From Stenopsyche tienmushanensis (lineage: Eukaryota > Arthropoda > Insecta > Trichoptera > Stenopsychidae), in NCBI GenBank assembly GCA_008973525.1, contig WACJ01000293.1:310001-374000 (forward strand): DNA of 64,000 bases, given 5' to 3'. The position numbers and the translations under genes are program-made. The notes below the pieces were generated by a model that did no database searches, had not been told where the DNA came from, and worked only from the letters and a program-made list of their open reading frames with translations. Position 1 is the stretch's first letter; every line of letters starts with the position of its first letter. Shown in pieces: positions 1 through 11,880 of the stretch.

Positions 1-34
1 GTGAAAAAATCGGCAATTATTTATGACTCAACCT
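1..34. repeat. end of a truncated inverted-repeat element
   Basis: The motif GGCAATTATTTATGACTCAA at about 11-30 matches the right arm of the element at 4031-4266. The rest of this copy lies outside the window or is lost. From here to 790 the sequence is AT-rich presumed beat intron, in which I see nothing else. Confidence 0.5.
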
Positions 35-790
35 AATATGAAGTACATCTAATATTTATTATAAGCAAGTAAAACATAGTTTCAGTCTTAAAAGTATAAG
101 ACATTCATATAATATTTTTTTACAAGTTTCAAAATGCCAACAAAATTGCAAAATGCTTCCTAAAATAAATATAATCTAAAATTTTCAATAAATATGAATA
201 CTAAGTAGATTTTATTGATTGTTATAATCGCAACAAATAAATAAAAGTATTTATAAATAGAAGGACATAACAAAAACATACCAAATTTGGTCAACTTCTT
301 AACTTACAATATCGTGCCGAATACATAGGGCCAAATACGACGAATAAGGGCCTTGTTGAGTCTTATATTGTACTTGGCCACTTTTTCATGAATTTTAGAA
401 GAAAATATAAATCATCATGAATCACTGATAATTATATCCCAGAAATTTTATAATATAAGAGCTATTTTAAAGGATTATTGATCAAGACCATCTTAAAAAT
501 AACTAAGATTCTAAACATAATATATTATTATTGGATTAACCTCCGTTTCTGCTATAGTGTTTTCCACAGCGGGATCAATTAAGAAGAAAATGTAAACAAA
601 TTATGAATTCTAGTTTTTTAATCCAATTATAAATTTTCTCTATTAGGTTTGCTTAAATCGTGCTTAAAAATTTACAAAACCATTTTATGATCAGATGATT
701 TAATATTTAAATCCACCGTCTTTATTAAGAAGATGTATCAATGTTATTATCATCGAAGTTATTTATCTTTGATTTTTACTTTTTTTGCAG

Positions 791-926
791 CATCATCATT
801 CAGACGACAAGAAAGTCACCCTCAAGGGTGTCACCCTGAAATCTTCGGGAATATTTAGATGCGAAGTATCGGCTGAAGCGCCAAGTTTTGCATCGGCCCA
901 GGGAGAAGGGCGAATGGAAGTAGTTT
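791..926 (+). CDS. beat: beat exon: end of Ig domain 1
   Basis: The exon follows a TTTTTTGCAG acceptor (ending at 790) and is cut by a consensus donor GTGAGT at 927. It is 136 nt long and ends after the first base of a codon (phase 1). It encodes an HHHSDDKKVTL stretch, then the conserved LKSSGIFRCEVSAEAPSF block with the second Ig cysteine, and finally a MEVV strand. The previous exon is outside the window. The frame makes it start at a codon boundary, provided the upstream exon ends in phase 0. Confidence 0.92.
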
Positions 927-3900
927 GTGAGTATTTAAAATTTAAAATTCATCCCTTAAAAAATACAGCTTTATTATAGAAATAGGCTTGCTTAGATATC
1001 TATACCGCAAAAAATGTCACAAAAAAATCTTCAATATGCTTCACAATAGCATGTTACCATACCGCTAAAGTGTTATCAATTTAAAGCGTCTGACCTGAAT
1101 CAATTTTCAATGTTTCCATTTTATATGATTAAAAATATTTTTTTTAAATATCGAATCGTTTGGCTTAACTCAAAATCATAATCTGAGAACACTCTTGTTT
1201 TTCTTGCCATTAGCATTAATTTAAATTTGAAACAAATATTCTTACCCCCATTTAATCATCACAATGTAGTTATTTGATATAATTCAACAGTGTTGAGCTT
1301 TGTTTAAATGTTTTATGATACAATTTCATATCCTGTAGACATCAATCTAGAAATGAGATTTGATTAAAATATGAAAATATAATATGCAAAATGTTTTGCA
1401 TTCATGTATACTAACAGATCCACATAAACTCATCAGGTTTGTGTGAAAACCACGAAGGAAAAGGTAAAACTCTGATATAACATTCACGGCGCATTTAAAT
1501 AAAGTATCACTTTTTTTGGTCGTGGGGCTTTACGTTGTCTTCCTTTTTCTCCCTAATTGAATTGTAAAATAGTTCCTCAATATAGAACGAATTTAGTAAA
1601 GTCCTCTTGCTTTGCATTTATTTTGCTCCGTACAAAAATCGATAGTTCTCCGACCCTATCCTGTGGAGCATCCTCAAATCTCTTCATAAGGGTGCTTAAT
1701 ATCCAACCCGTTCCCAAGATTAATAATACATGGCTTTAAATGAATTATCTCCCGAAAAATGGATCACTTGCTGCAAAATCATATTTTTTAATGATAACTA
1801 ATCTGCATAAGAATAATTCGTTGCATCATTTAAATGGCCGTATGTTCTTGTTGCATGAATTAATGGCGCTTGGCGTAAGAACGCCATCGGGGGATGGTAT
1901 TTGTTAAACTTTATGACAGTGATTAAGGGTAAACACAAACTTTGTGTACGAATAAAATATAATCCTGGACTAGTTTTATTACAGCAGTTTAGGCCAACAC
2001 CTATAATTTACGCAAATCGAGGTCGTCGATCAAACACGTAGCCGTCAGTAAACACCAGCGCTCCAATCAATTATGGATAAAATTGACTCATAAACACCCC
2101 GAGGTGCTTAAACTTTTAACTAATTTTTATGAGAGCCTTAAAAGAAAGTGGAACAGTTACGAAATCGAACCCAAAGTTTGTTGGAAAGTCTATTTATGGA
2201 GCATTAGCCTTCTGTTATATTACACTTACCAATTATGGCATGTCAGTCAATTTTTGCCCCTAATGATGTATTACAAAGCAGAATTTAATAACCATCCCTT
2301 AAAAATTTTATCATATTTCGATAGTCTTCTTGCACCAATTATTTTAATAGAATATTCAGTTTATATTTTAATTTAAAAAAATCATGCAATTGTAAAAAGT
2401 CTTTAAAATAAACATTCAAATGATTTAAATACGTACATATTAAATTGCAATTTTGTAAGAGAGAAATACAACATATTATTACTAACTAAAATAAGCTTCA
2501 TTAGCTTCAATAGATATTTGCTAACGAGAAATATTATATCTATATATTTTCATAAAAATCAATATTTTTAGAGCTCAAAAAGTCTTCGAATTCTTGAATC
2601 AAATCAATTTCAAATAGCTAAACATTATTGAGATAAAATATTATTCTGAACCTTTTTCATAGACTAAAATTCAGCAACGTGATATATTACATCCTAATAT
2701 AATAACATAATTCTAGTATCACATGAAGGCGATAAAGAAATACTACTAAATGTGACAAAAACGAAATGAAAATAACTTTTCAATAAGTTTTAATGAAATA
2801 TTAAGTAGTATTCCAATTGGAAGGAAACTTGATTCCAAACATAAAAAATCAATGAAAATCATGTCAAGAAAATTATAACAACCACTATTAATTCTTTGAA
2901 AGCGTAATACATATTTTATGATATTTGCTCCATGATCATTTAAAAGCTTATCAAAGGAAAAGTACATCTGATAAATTTAAAACGTACAACATAAACAGGG
3001 TTATTCTAGAAACATCCTTAAATAGATTCGAGTTTACTAATTCGAACCATTCTAAGATAACGTCGTCTGCTGAAATAAGAGCTGCAGTGGGAGGATCAGG
3101 GTATAAAGCGAAATAAACTTACATAGTAATTAAGACTATATTATATTCCAAAAATATTTAAATTCAAATATGGATAACAAATCCATAAATAGAAATTATA
3201 TTGCCGAAAATAAAATATTGCTGGATAGTGCAAAAGATATAAATTGGGTAAGTCTGAAAATATAATCTATTTCAAGTGGACTATCTAAACTGCTAATTTA
3301 TAATGTCAATTTATATACAAACTGTCTTAAACTAGTATTCATTATCTTATAAAATCTTTAATGGATTGCCATTGTTATATAATATATTATTTAAAAGAGA
3401 ACAGTTGAACAGTAGTTATATACGGGTATTAAGTGATAAATAATAAATACAACAGTTGGCAATAAATAATCAATCATCCCTCTGCATTCATGGGGGTAGC
3501 GACTCTTTTTGGCAAAGAGCTCACTAACTTGCAGCATACTTTTCTGGATAAGTTATTCCATTCTTCCATCTTCTTTCAGTTTTATGTGCTTATATGGATT
3601 GAATTTAGATTCGAGGATTTGATCAGAAGATTTACGCCGTTGAAGGTGTGCGTCATGGAAAACCATAGAAATCACGAAAAACTACGATGTCAATGTCGTT
3701 TCGATTACATTTATACACATAATACTTTACAGACAATAATTTAGATCCACGTTATGTATTTCGCGGACATCCTCTTGAGCAAATTTTCCCAACCCTAGTC
3801 AATTTAGATCTTCAAAGTCTGACTTTCTGCTCTCGATATGCGCGGTTTCCTATTACGATTACATTTATGTTATTTTAACCACCATTTCTACATGCCGCGT

Positions 3901-6900
3901 ACCCCAGTTAAAGAACCGCTGATTTAAACAACACTAGCTATCTCTATGTAACCTCAAATCGTATTTTTTTCAACTACTCTTCACTTAATTATCAAGCACT
4001 TGATCAAAAATGAAGAAGTGTCATCTATCAGATTGAGTCATAAATACTTGCCGATTTTTATTCAAACATTTATTTAGCTTTAACAAAATAACAAAGCTCT
4101 ATTACATATTCACTCTTTCTTGAACACGTTGTAGTTGTTGAGTGTATTTATTGAACACTGATTGTTTCTCGCTCGTGGCTATAATAAAAAATATTGGCTT
4201 TAAGCTTCGATAAAACCGAATAATTATAACGACTTCTTTTCGCCGGCAATTATTTATGACTCAATCCTAATAAATACTTCCTAAAACTTCTTACAGGCAA
4301 ACATAATTATATTTTGAAATATAGTGTTATCAAAGATTTACCACAATGTTTGGATCATCTTCATTTTTGGTATATTTTATAGCCATTCAGATCAGCTTCA
4401 TAAAGCCATTTTATAATCACATTTCTGTCATAAATCTAGTCAGACGAGCTCAGATGACGTTTCAGAGGCTTTTTTATCCTCAATTTCCGTAGTAGACATT
4501 ATTAGAAAGTTTTTTGTGCACTGTAATGTGATTCGATATGTATAAATTGTATAATTACTTATTGTATAGCAGTAAATATAATGAAAGAATTTCTCAGAAA
4601 TAATGTATTTATTAAAAATGATTATAATTTCGCTACTCACTCATGGATTTCTATCTATCAATGATCTTATATTAGAAACCACCACATGAAAAAATCTTTA
4701 TTTATAATTTCCCCTATAGTTGGTTTTCATCTGATAACAGTTATGACACATTACCCCAATAAATATCGATAAGGATTAACAAAATTTGGACAATAAACTG
4801 GAATTTAAAATCATATAAAATCACCAAAAGTTTCCAGATTAATTGGATTTATAGCGGTATTGTAGTTTTTCGCGTTTAATCGGCCATTATTTAAGCGGCT
4901 CTAAACTCACAAGCACTAAAGATACGTTCGGGCAACATTTTAGTTTTTCCAAATTGATAATATAGTATTATTTATGTAAGTGTAATATTTCACCCAGATT
5001 TACCAAGAGACGGTCCTCACATAAGCGGACAGGAGAAGGATTACCAGATCGGTGACACTTTAAGCCTCAACTGCACATCTGGACGTTCGTACCCGGCTGC
5101 TCTGCTTCAGTGGTACGTCAACGAGGAAAAGGTAAAAGGAATTATTTATCACACACATCCTTCATATTCCACGGCGAAAAAGTCACGAAAAACAACAAAA
5201 ATACGTCCAATATCAAATGATATTGTTTCCCAAAAAAAAATACCTCCTCAAATAGCCTCATTTATCGAAGCTCAAAGGGCAACAAAATTATTTTAATTCC
5301 GATCATACGAGGATATTTTTGTAAGAAGCCTTTATTTTCGTTCGAAATAAACGTTTGATGAATATGGAAACGAGGTATATTAGAATAATCGTCAAAGAGC
5401 TTCAATGCAAATCAACGAAAGTTCATAACTCCTACACGAATTAATTTTCGTATTCAACTTCAATAAACGTATTCGTGTACATACGAGCCGAACAAATTTA
5501 TTGTTTTACTTTGTATGTCGTCCATCAAACGAGTTAAACTTATCACAGTATGAATTATTGCACCTCAACCCCTGTTTATTTTTCTTTCGGTGATAAATAT
5601 CATCTCAGAACTTTTTGAAAGGGCCTCTCAGGCAAAAAACGCCGCACATTTGAAATGTATATTGCATTCATATTTTTTCTCTTGCTTACGTTTATCCGTG
5701 GAAAACATACGTTTACTTTAAGGTATGAAATATAAAAAAATAAAGTACGTTCTGCCTTATATTTTTTGGGCGACGTGCTCTTTACGATATCGCTTTCGGC
5801 ATCGTCATTTTCGTATTAAGCAAAAATTTTCGATTAATAGGAAATTAGAGCTCATAGATTTTCCATTATCGAATGAATACATCTTTCCAAAAATAGTCGC
5901 TTTTAACGATCTTCCCGAAAACTATTGTACTGTCGAAAATCCGGTTATTTTATGCGGCTGAGGTCAAATGGCAGTTATTTTCTCAATTTATCGAGCATGT
6001 TGACCTCGCATAAGATATTAAAAGCAAACTTTGATTGATGCCAGATAGCATGTGTTTAAACGATTATGTAGAAGTTCTGATAACATCGTCCGAATGGTAC
6101 AACATTCGTCGATCGATGAAATATGTTTTTACTTGTATGGAACGAACCAAAAATAAATATTGGACGCTTTTGACATAGCATACGCCTTTTATTGACTAGA
6201 TAACCAGTTCTCGCGAGCTGATGGAATACGCTCCGGTGACGCATCAGCACGGGTTGGTGACGGCAATCCTGGGATTAAGGCTGCCTTTGATGGGACGTCA
6301 CTTCCAGGGTGGTGCTCTTCGGGCCAGATGCGTGGCGAGGGTGTCACCGGTCCTCTGGACGGCAGATCGGGAGTCCCTGCTGGAAAGGGTCGCTCCGCTA
6401 ATTGATAATAGAGAAGCCCTACTTCTAGGTATGTTGCTATCGAGACTGTTACTCCTTGAGGATTTATAACTTTTAAAAAGATTTTCATCTCTTTATTTCA
6501 ATTAGAAAGCAAAGAGTTTCAGTGAAATGAAATCCAAGAACAAGTTCTTAAGTCGTTCTAATGAGGTAACTTTATCCACTTTCGTGACATTATTCCAGAG
6601 CACAATTATGTTGTACGTTATTAGTACTCAAGATGTTTTTAACAAGTATATCGTTTACTTCTGATAAACTTTAATCTTATTATCCACCATTAGCATATGT
6701 CCTCATAACTTTCTTATAAGAAATAAAAATTATTCGTTTTCTAATATAATTGAACGAAAAAAATATAAGCAAATGATACGATATATTCATATTAAAAGCT
6801 GTTATATTTATGAAAATTATCCGGATTTTTGCTCTAATTTCTAAACTATATCGTTTTTATTCATCCAAATCAAATTTTATAATACGAATTGCATCAACGC

Positions 6901-9450
6901 ATTCTTCATTGCTAAATATTGTTTTTATCAAAATGCACTATCATGAAATGTTACTTATTGAATTTTATAAAAAACATCGTATACCATATGACAAATATTT
7001 ATTATTAACCCCCAACTTGATGCAATTAACGATATTATTAGTGTATCCATTTTAATCTCACTGGCCATCAATGTCCATTTTAAATCCATTACTATAATAC
7101 TACCAAAAACCTACTCCTTTTACCACTGCTTATTTATGATTTTTTTACACACAAAATAACAGCTTCAGTCTTTAAATTTAGCATATCACAAACATTGCCA
7201 TTTCCTTTTATTTTGATTTAATTTGTAGTGCCTCTTGTTAATATATATATTCCATCTTCAAATGCATAGGATACTAAAATTTATTATTTTTGATATAGTT
7301 TTAAAATGCAACTTTAAATATGTAAATCCAATTGAAAATCAACTAAACACGGTCTATAAATCAGTTGATATATACGTTTCGTTCCTATGCTTTCCAAGGA
7401 AGAAATAATAAATTCGAAATAGACAGCATATGACCTAGATTTAACGACGATTAGTTTGATCCATAAATAATTGCCCCAGAATGAAAAACAAAGTTGTAGC
7501 CATAAAAAATGGGGGTTCGGAATTCATTACAAGAGCTCAAAACCAACAATCAATATTTGTATATAACAAACAAACCGTATTGAAAACATAATGCAGATAT
7601 TTTCTTCAGTGATTTTGGTAAAACATTAATCAAAAATTATTTGATTGAGTGCAATTTATTATACCAATACAGAGTATTTTGCACTTGGATCGACATTTTT
7701 TTGGCAGTTAGGGGGGGTCTTTTGCTACGTTTGACACATAAACCCTAGGTCCTTAGAATATGGGTTATCAAAACTTCGATCGATTTTTTGTGACTTTGGA
7801 AGATCAGAAGTGATTTTCTTTAGATGATGATTTAAAAGTGAAATTTTGGGTATTTTTTCAAAATTTTGAAAAATATTCTAGTTCGACAACCTTGACACTT
7901 AGAACATAGTGTCTTTGTATGAAACGTAGCAAAAGACTAAATAAAATAAAATATTTTTATTTGAGCGACCGGAAAAAAATGATAAAAATTGAGACTTCCA
8001 CCTTTACACTCAGTTTATGTGGAGACACAGTAAAAACCACTTATATTTGGTAAAGTGTCAATTGCGAAGTTATTATTTTTTACTATAAGTTATTTTTTAT
8101 CATGTTTTTAAAATAATTTTCAACACCAACCTATAATGAACATTTGCATTATTAAATGCTGTTTTTATATGGACTTTTTAGGTGGGTGAATTAATAAATT
8201 AAATATAGCGATAGGAATCACAAGGATGTTCCTATAAAGAGAAAGCCACATAAATTTAATGTAATATTGTCATCAGTTCGTTTTTGTTTATCAGATCCTT
8301 GTCAAACAATCAGAAAATTGTCCATTAAGTTTAGTTGTTTATGATCTATATGAATAGTTTTAAAATATCTTCATCGTGTGTATGAGTTAAACAACAGCAA
8401 AAAAATTGAGTTATCCGTGAATTGTCGCTAATCGCACTTAGGTAAGTTCATCTGTGTATATATTATAGCTGGTCAAAGTTATGGATTTTGGCACCATAGA
8501 ATAATCCTATGTGAAAAAACGATATTTTTCTTCGATCCAAGTACGTACTATTTCCATAAACTAGCATTGATAATGTAAAAGATCTTTATTTATGTATGGT
8601 TTGATATAACTGGAGTAATTCATATTGAATTGTCTGAAAATAATAAGAAAATCAAAACAGTAAAATACAGTCAGATATTGGAAAAATTGAAACGACCACA
8701 CGATAAAAACTATTAGTTTTGACTCGTTATGAAAATATAATAATATTAGTTTGGTCACAAATGTTTTTATTCAAAACTTTTTTCTTTTTGTTTGGGGTGG
8801 TTTTTTTCATAATTCCTTTTAAAAAAAAATTACAAACTTATTGAGTGTTGTGTTATGTATTTTTTTATTTTCCTGAATAATAGAAGAAAGTGGTTTGATT
8901 AAGGTTTTATGCTTTTTAATAAATGTACTAAAAATGACAAATATGTTCCAGTCTATGTCCAAACACCTTCCAGTCTTTATAATATAGCTAACTTAAAGCT
9001 CCATCGCCATGGATAAGTTCTTTGAGTTAAATTCGTATTCAAGCATGAAGTCATAATAAACTCAACATTACGTGTTGCTAGTACGCTTTTCCACTTGAAA
9101 ATGCACCATTAGACATAAATATCATTTTAATTGGCGAACCTGAAATGTAGCAACTCTTCGACTCACAAACCCAGTTGTTAGCAAACTTTTGCGAACTGAA
9201 AATACAACACTTTACAAGTTTTGCTCCGAGACATTACTGAATAATGCAACCGACTTCGCCGAGGAGCTTTTAGCGAATGCAATGGCGCATTCTACACCCG
9301 TGACATGCTTTCGAATTTACATCCAACAATAATACATTAACAATTTTATGTTTTGCAGTGAAAAGCGGATCATGCTCGAGGCATTCGAGCAACATTTGGC
9401 CAGTGATCTTAGTCCTCATCCTGAGATATTGCGTCCATCCATCCACGTGA
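791..9450 (+). CDS. beat: beaten-path (beat) family Ig-domain protein, 3' part of spliced gene
   Basis: Four exons (791-926, 4998-5131, 6200-6428, 9359-9450) join with matching phases into 196 codons plus a TGA stop. The encoded protein has the end of Ig domain 1 (RCEVSAEAPSF, the second disulphide Cys), then LPRDGPHISG and Ig domain 2 (SLNCTSG, LLQWYVNEEK, later ARCVARV with the closing Cys), then a hydrophobic tail. RCEVSAEAPSF and DGPHISG are hallmark Beat motifs. In insects Beat proteins are extracellular ligands of Sidestep-family receptors and act in axon guidance and synaptic partner matching; I infer that role from the family. The 5' exons (signal peptide, first half of Ig1) lie left of the window. 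Which beat paralogue this is cannot be decided here. Introns are about 4.1, 1.1 and 2.9 kb. No coding lesion is visible. Confidence 0.92.
1993..2376 (+). other. unassigned open frame with hydrophobic segments
   Basis: The frame is open from just after a TAG at 1990 to a TAA at 2374. It has no ATG near its start, so it cannot be a simple intronless gene. The predicted peptide has a charged stretch (KLLTNFYESLKRKWNSYE) followed by two hydrophobic stretches (SISLLLYY and LLAPIILIEYSVYILI). This is faintly like part of a multi-pass membrane protein such as an insect chemoreceptor, but I see no diagnostic motif. It lies inside a beat intron. It may be a decayed exon or chance. Confidence 0.2.
4031..4266. 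mobile_element. short inverted-repeat element (MITE-like)
   Basis: The left end GATTGAGTCATAAATA and right end TATTTATGACTCAATC are exact reverse complements. Just inside them lie TTGCCG and CGGCAA. The element is 236 bp long and has no useful open frame. The same end sequence recurs at the start of the window. The style of ends and small size suit a deletion derivative of a mariner-type transposon, but the family is inferred. Confidence 0.6.
4622..4652 (+). repeat. SINE tail fragment
   Basis: AATTTCGCTACTCACTCATG matches, in reverse complement, the distal end of the SINE at 61782-62065. No SINE head is visible next to it. Confidence 0.4.
4998..5131 (+). CDS. beat: beat exon: first half of Ig domain 2
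   Basis: The exon starts after the acceptor TTTCACCCAG. Its first two bases complete the codon split after 926, giving Tyr where other Beats often have Asp. It then reads LPRDGPHISGQEKDY, SLNCTSGRSYPAA and LLQWYVNEEK. The first Ig2 cysteine and the core tryptophan are present. The donor GTAAAA follows AAG at 5132, leaving phase 0. Confidence 0.93.
5132..6199 (+). other. beat intron, about 1.1 kb
   Basis: AT-rich intron with donor GTAAAA and acceptor TTGACTAG. No repeat or further exon was recognised in it. Confidence 0.8.
6200..6428 (+). CDS. beat: beat exon: second half of Ig domain 2
   Basis: This exon is GC-rich compared with its surroundings. It begins in phase 0 after the acceptor TTGACTAG. 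It encodes the Beat-typical run Y-A-P-V...H-G-L-V-T-A-I-L-G-L-R, then GGALRARCVARV with the second Ig2 cysteine, and ends ...NREALLL with one base of the next codon. The donor is GTATGT at 6429. An alternative acceptor (CCAG, ending at 6207) would break the frame. Confidence 0.92.
6429..9358 (+). other. beat intron, about 2.9 kb
   Basis: The intron runs from donor GTATGT to acceptor ATGTTTTGCAG. It carries a dispersed repeat at 7668-7945 and part of a mariner-type end (CTTATTGAGTG) near 8838. A local higher-complexity stretch at about 9170-9310 has no splice-consistent frame. I see nothing else. Confidence 0.75.
7668..7945 (-). repeat. dispersed inverted-end repeat, copy 1
   Basis: The ends are near-inverted: TTTTGCTACGTTTGACACAT near 7729 against ATGAAACGTAGCAAAAGA near 7920-7937. 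The outer left part (GTATTTTGCACTTGGATCG) matches, in reverse complement, the outer right parts of the copies near 19.2 and 32.1 kb. The three copies are about 250-350 bp and non-coding. The superfamily is not clear from what I can see. Confidence 0.6.
9359..9450 (+). CDS. beat: beat terminal exon with hydrophobic C-terminus
   Basis: The acceptor TTTTGCAG ends at 9358, and the first two bases complete a GTG codon split after 6428. The exon encodes VKSGSCSRHSSN, a hydrophobic run (IWPVILVLILRYCV), then HPST and TGA at 9448. A short hydrophobic end preceded by small residues suits a GPI-anchor signal, as proposed for several Beat proteins, but it could also be a short membrane segment. Confidence 0.88.
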
Positions 9451-9496
9451 CTATATCTGGATGCACCCTATAGTCTTTATTATTTAAACATATTTT

Positions 9497-9532
9497 AATA
9501 AATATATTTGTAAGGAGGCACTGTAAATAAAA
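9497..9532 (+). terminator. polyadenylation signals of beat
   Basis: Two AATAAA hexamers (9497-9502 and 9527-9532) lie 47 and 77 bases after the beat stop codon, the expected place for 3'-end formation of a short 3' UTR. Confidence 0.6.
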
Positions 9533-11880
9533 CGTTGCATATCACTTTTGTAATCGTTTACGTAAGGATTTATTTGCTTTGTAAATTAAAGCTGACCTCC
9601 TAAGACATACAATCATTATACTCTCTCAATGCTCATCTATTATATGTTTATCAATGAACACAAATCTCCGATATATGTTAAATCTGTTGATGCATATAAA
9701 CTGGATGTTATAATTTTGTAAAATGATAGAATAGTCATTGTAAAAATAAATTAGATTTTATGAAATGTATTTTTTTAATTGTGTAAATTGTTCTAAACGA
9801 AATGGGGTCGTTAATGATTTTTTTTGTATTTCAACCCTAATTTTCAATGCTTTTATAATTTATACTGATGCTCAAGCTTATAAACTGTCAGATATGACTA
9901 TCCACTTTACTTTATTAACAATTTCATAAACGTATCATGAAACAGATTATTTGTGATGCAAAAAAAATAATTTGATGTATTTAGACTGTACAAAGAGATC
10001 GCTGGACCCAATGTGATTAATCCTGTAAATATTTAATAAATTACTTTGAAAAATAATGTCTTTCATTCTGTACGACAATTTAATAAATTAATATGCTTTC
10101 AGCGAATCCCGAAGAGCAGCCATCATAAATCAAGGGCGAATCACGAAAATATTCCTCATTTCCCTAAGAAAAAAATACGAATAAAAATAATGAAAATATA
10201 ATCAGATTCAGGCCAAACTCGACGAGAAGTACATAAATTCTCAAATAGTTAGCGACATGAAATATTATCCGGCGGAAAATGATATATGCAATGATTTTTT
10301 AGTAGCTCTTTAAGTGATATACGAAAGATGTACGTAAGGGGAATTATAAAGCAATTCTTCTTATACAGCCTTCCTCTCCGGTTCGCAAGTCCCTTCGTCC
10401 TTCCTGCCATCCTTTATTCATGACTTAGCGCCATGAATTACAACCCTCGGTACGAGGAAATCTCCAAAGTCTTGAAGCAACATGCTCAGCCAACACGTTA
10501 AAATTTTGCATGTAAAATATGAAAGAGGCTGTATAAAAATAGTAGCGTTTACTGCAGCAAAAAGGATATATGGACGGCAATAAATGTAGGGAACGGATAA
10601 TGGAGATTTTTTTATTCGCAACCAAATGTGCCACTTCGTAAAAATGTAGACAATAAATAGTTGGGATTAAATTTTTCCTAACTAAGCATCAAATTTGGCC
10701 ATTACGAATAATATGCAAATGGGAAAAAAATCGTCGAATTAATCTTTTAACCTTTTTGGGCTTTATTAAAAGCAATTTATTTGATTGAAAACATGCAACA
10801 TATTAGTGATATTAGCATTTTTTTTTCAAATAATATCTCAAGAATATAACTGGTATTAACTTTATATTAACTCTTCGAACCAATTTAATTACCATTAGAT
10901 TCTTATGGTCGATATGTTGTTCAAATACATTTGTTTTTCTTACGAAGACCTTACATTCTCAGATTTGATTGGGCCTTTTACGTAATAACTTAAATAAAAT
11001 CCAATAGAATCCAAAAAAGAAGGAAAAATAACAATGTATGCAAATATCATAGGCGAGGAAGCATTTGATAGTTTGCATCTGTCAGTAACATCATATCCGA
11101 CGTTCGCCTAGCATGCTTAAATATTTTATATTTTCATAGTTTGAACATGCAAATGTAGACAAGCATACGTGTAAATCCTCTAAATATAATCAAGGAAATT
11201 CGATAGTGTGAATGCAAGTTAAATTGTCCATGGCGATATATATTAATGTGGGTCGTGATAAGAGTATGCGCCCTCGAATACAGCCCCCGACGATATCATT
11301 ACCACCCTTAATAAGCAACATGATGCAGTGTTATGGCGTAATAAACCTATAAATATAGATATGAAGGTGTTAGACCAAAGCTCAAGACACACCATCTATT
11401 TACAACCAGTTTCATTATTTAGTAGCTTTGAAGCACGTGGTTGACAGCTCAAACTACACTTTTAACTGTTAGCTGTTGAAGTGTTATTTTTCAAAGCGAC
11501 ATTATATTTCTGACAATGAAAAAACACATAAATTAAAATAAATTTACTTTTATCTTTATTTCACGATATTCTAAAATGATTTGCAAAAGTTTTTACAGTG
11601 GACACCAATTGCAAAATGAACCCTTAAAATAAGTCTAAAAAATCTTCAGAACTTTAACAAAATATAAAAATATAACAAATGAGACATGCTAAAAACGCTT
11701 TTTATACTTAAAATTTCGAATTTTTAGACAAAAATACAAGAACTTACATCCATTATCACACATACGGAATCTTCATAAGAGACTTTTCTAGGGATGATTC
11801 CACATGTGTTTGAGCTTTTTTATTTTATTCACACATAGGTGACATAGAGGATAAATATAAAAAAAATAGCATAAATGACA
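9533..11880. other. intergenic region; possible conserved block at 10.1-10.6 kb
   Basis: No gene was recognised. Most is AT-rich. A more complex block at about 10090-10630 has runs such as CCTTCCTCTCCGG and CATGACTTAGCGCCATGAAT and no splice-consistent frame. It could be regulatory DNA downstream of beat. A second small block lies at about 11230-11370. Confidence 0.35.

Larger units (their letters stand above)
927..4997 (+). other. beat intron, about 4.1 kb
   Basis: The intron runs from donor GTGAGT to acceptor TTTCACCCAG. It is AT-rich. It holds a short inverted-repeat element (4031-4266), a fragment matching the tail of the local SINE (about 4622-4652) and one unassigned hydrophobic open frame (1993-2376). 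I see no other exon-like sequence in it. Confidence 0.85.

Noticed and set aside
6189..6488. 99-codon minus-strand frame
   Set aside because: It is the antisense shadow of the GC-rich beat exon at 6200-6428.
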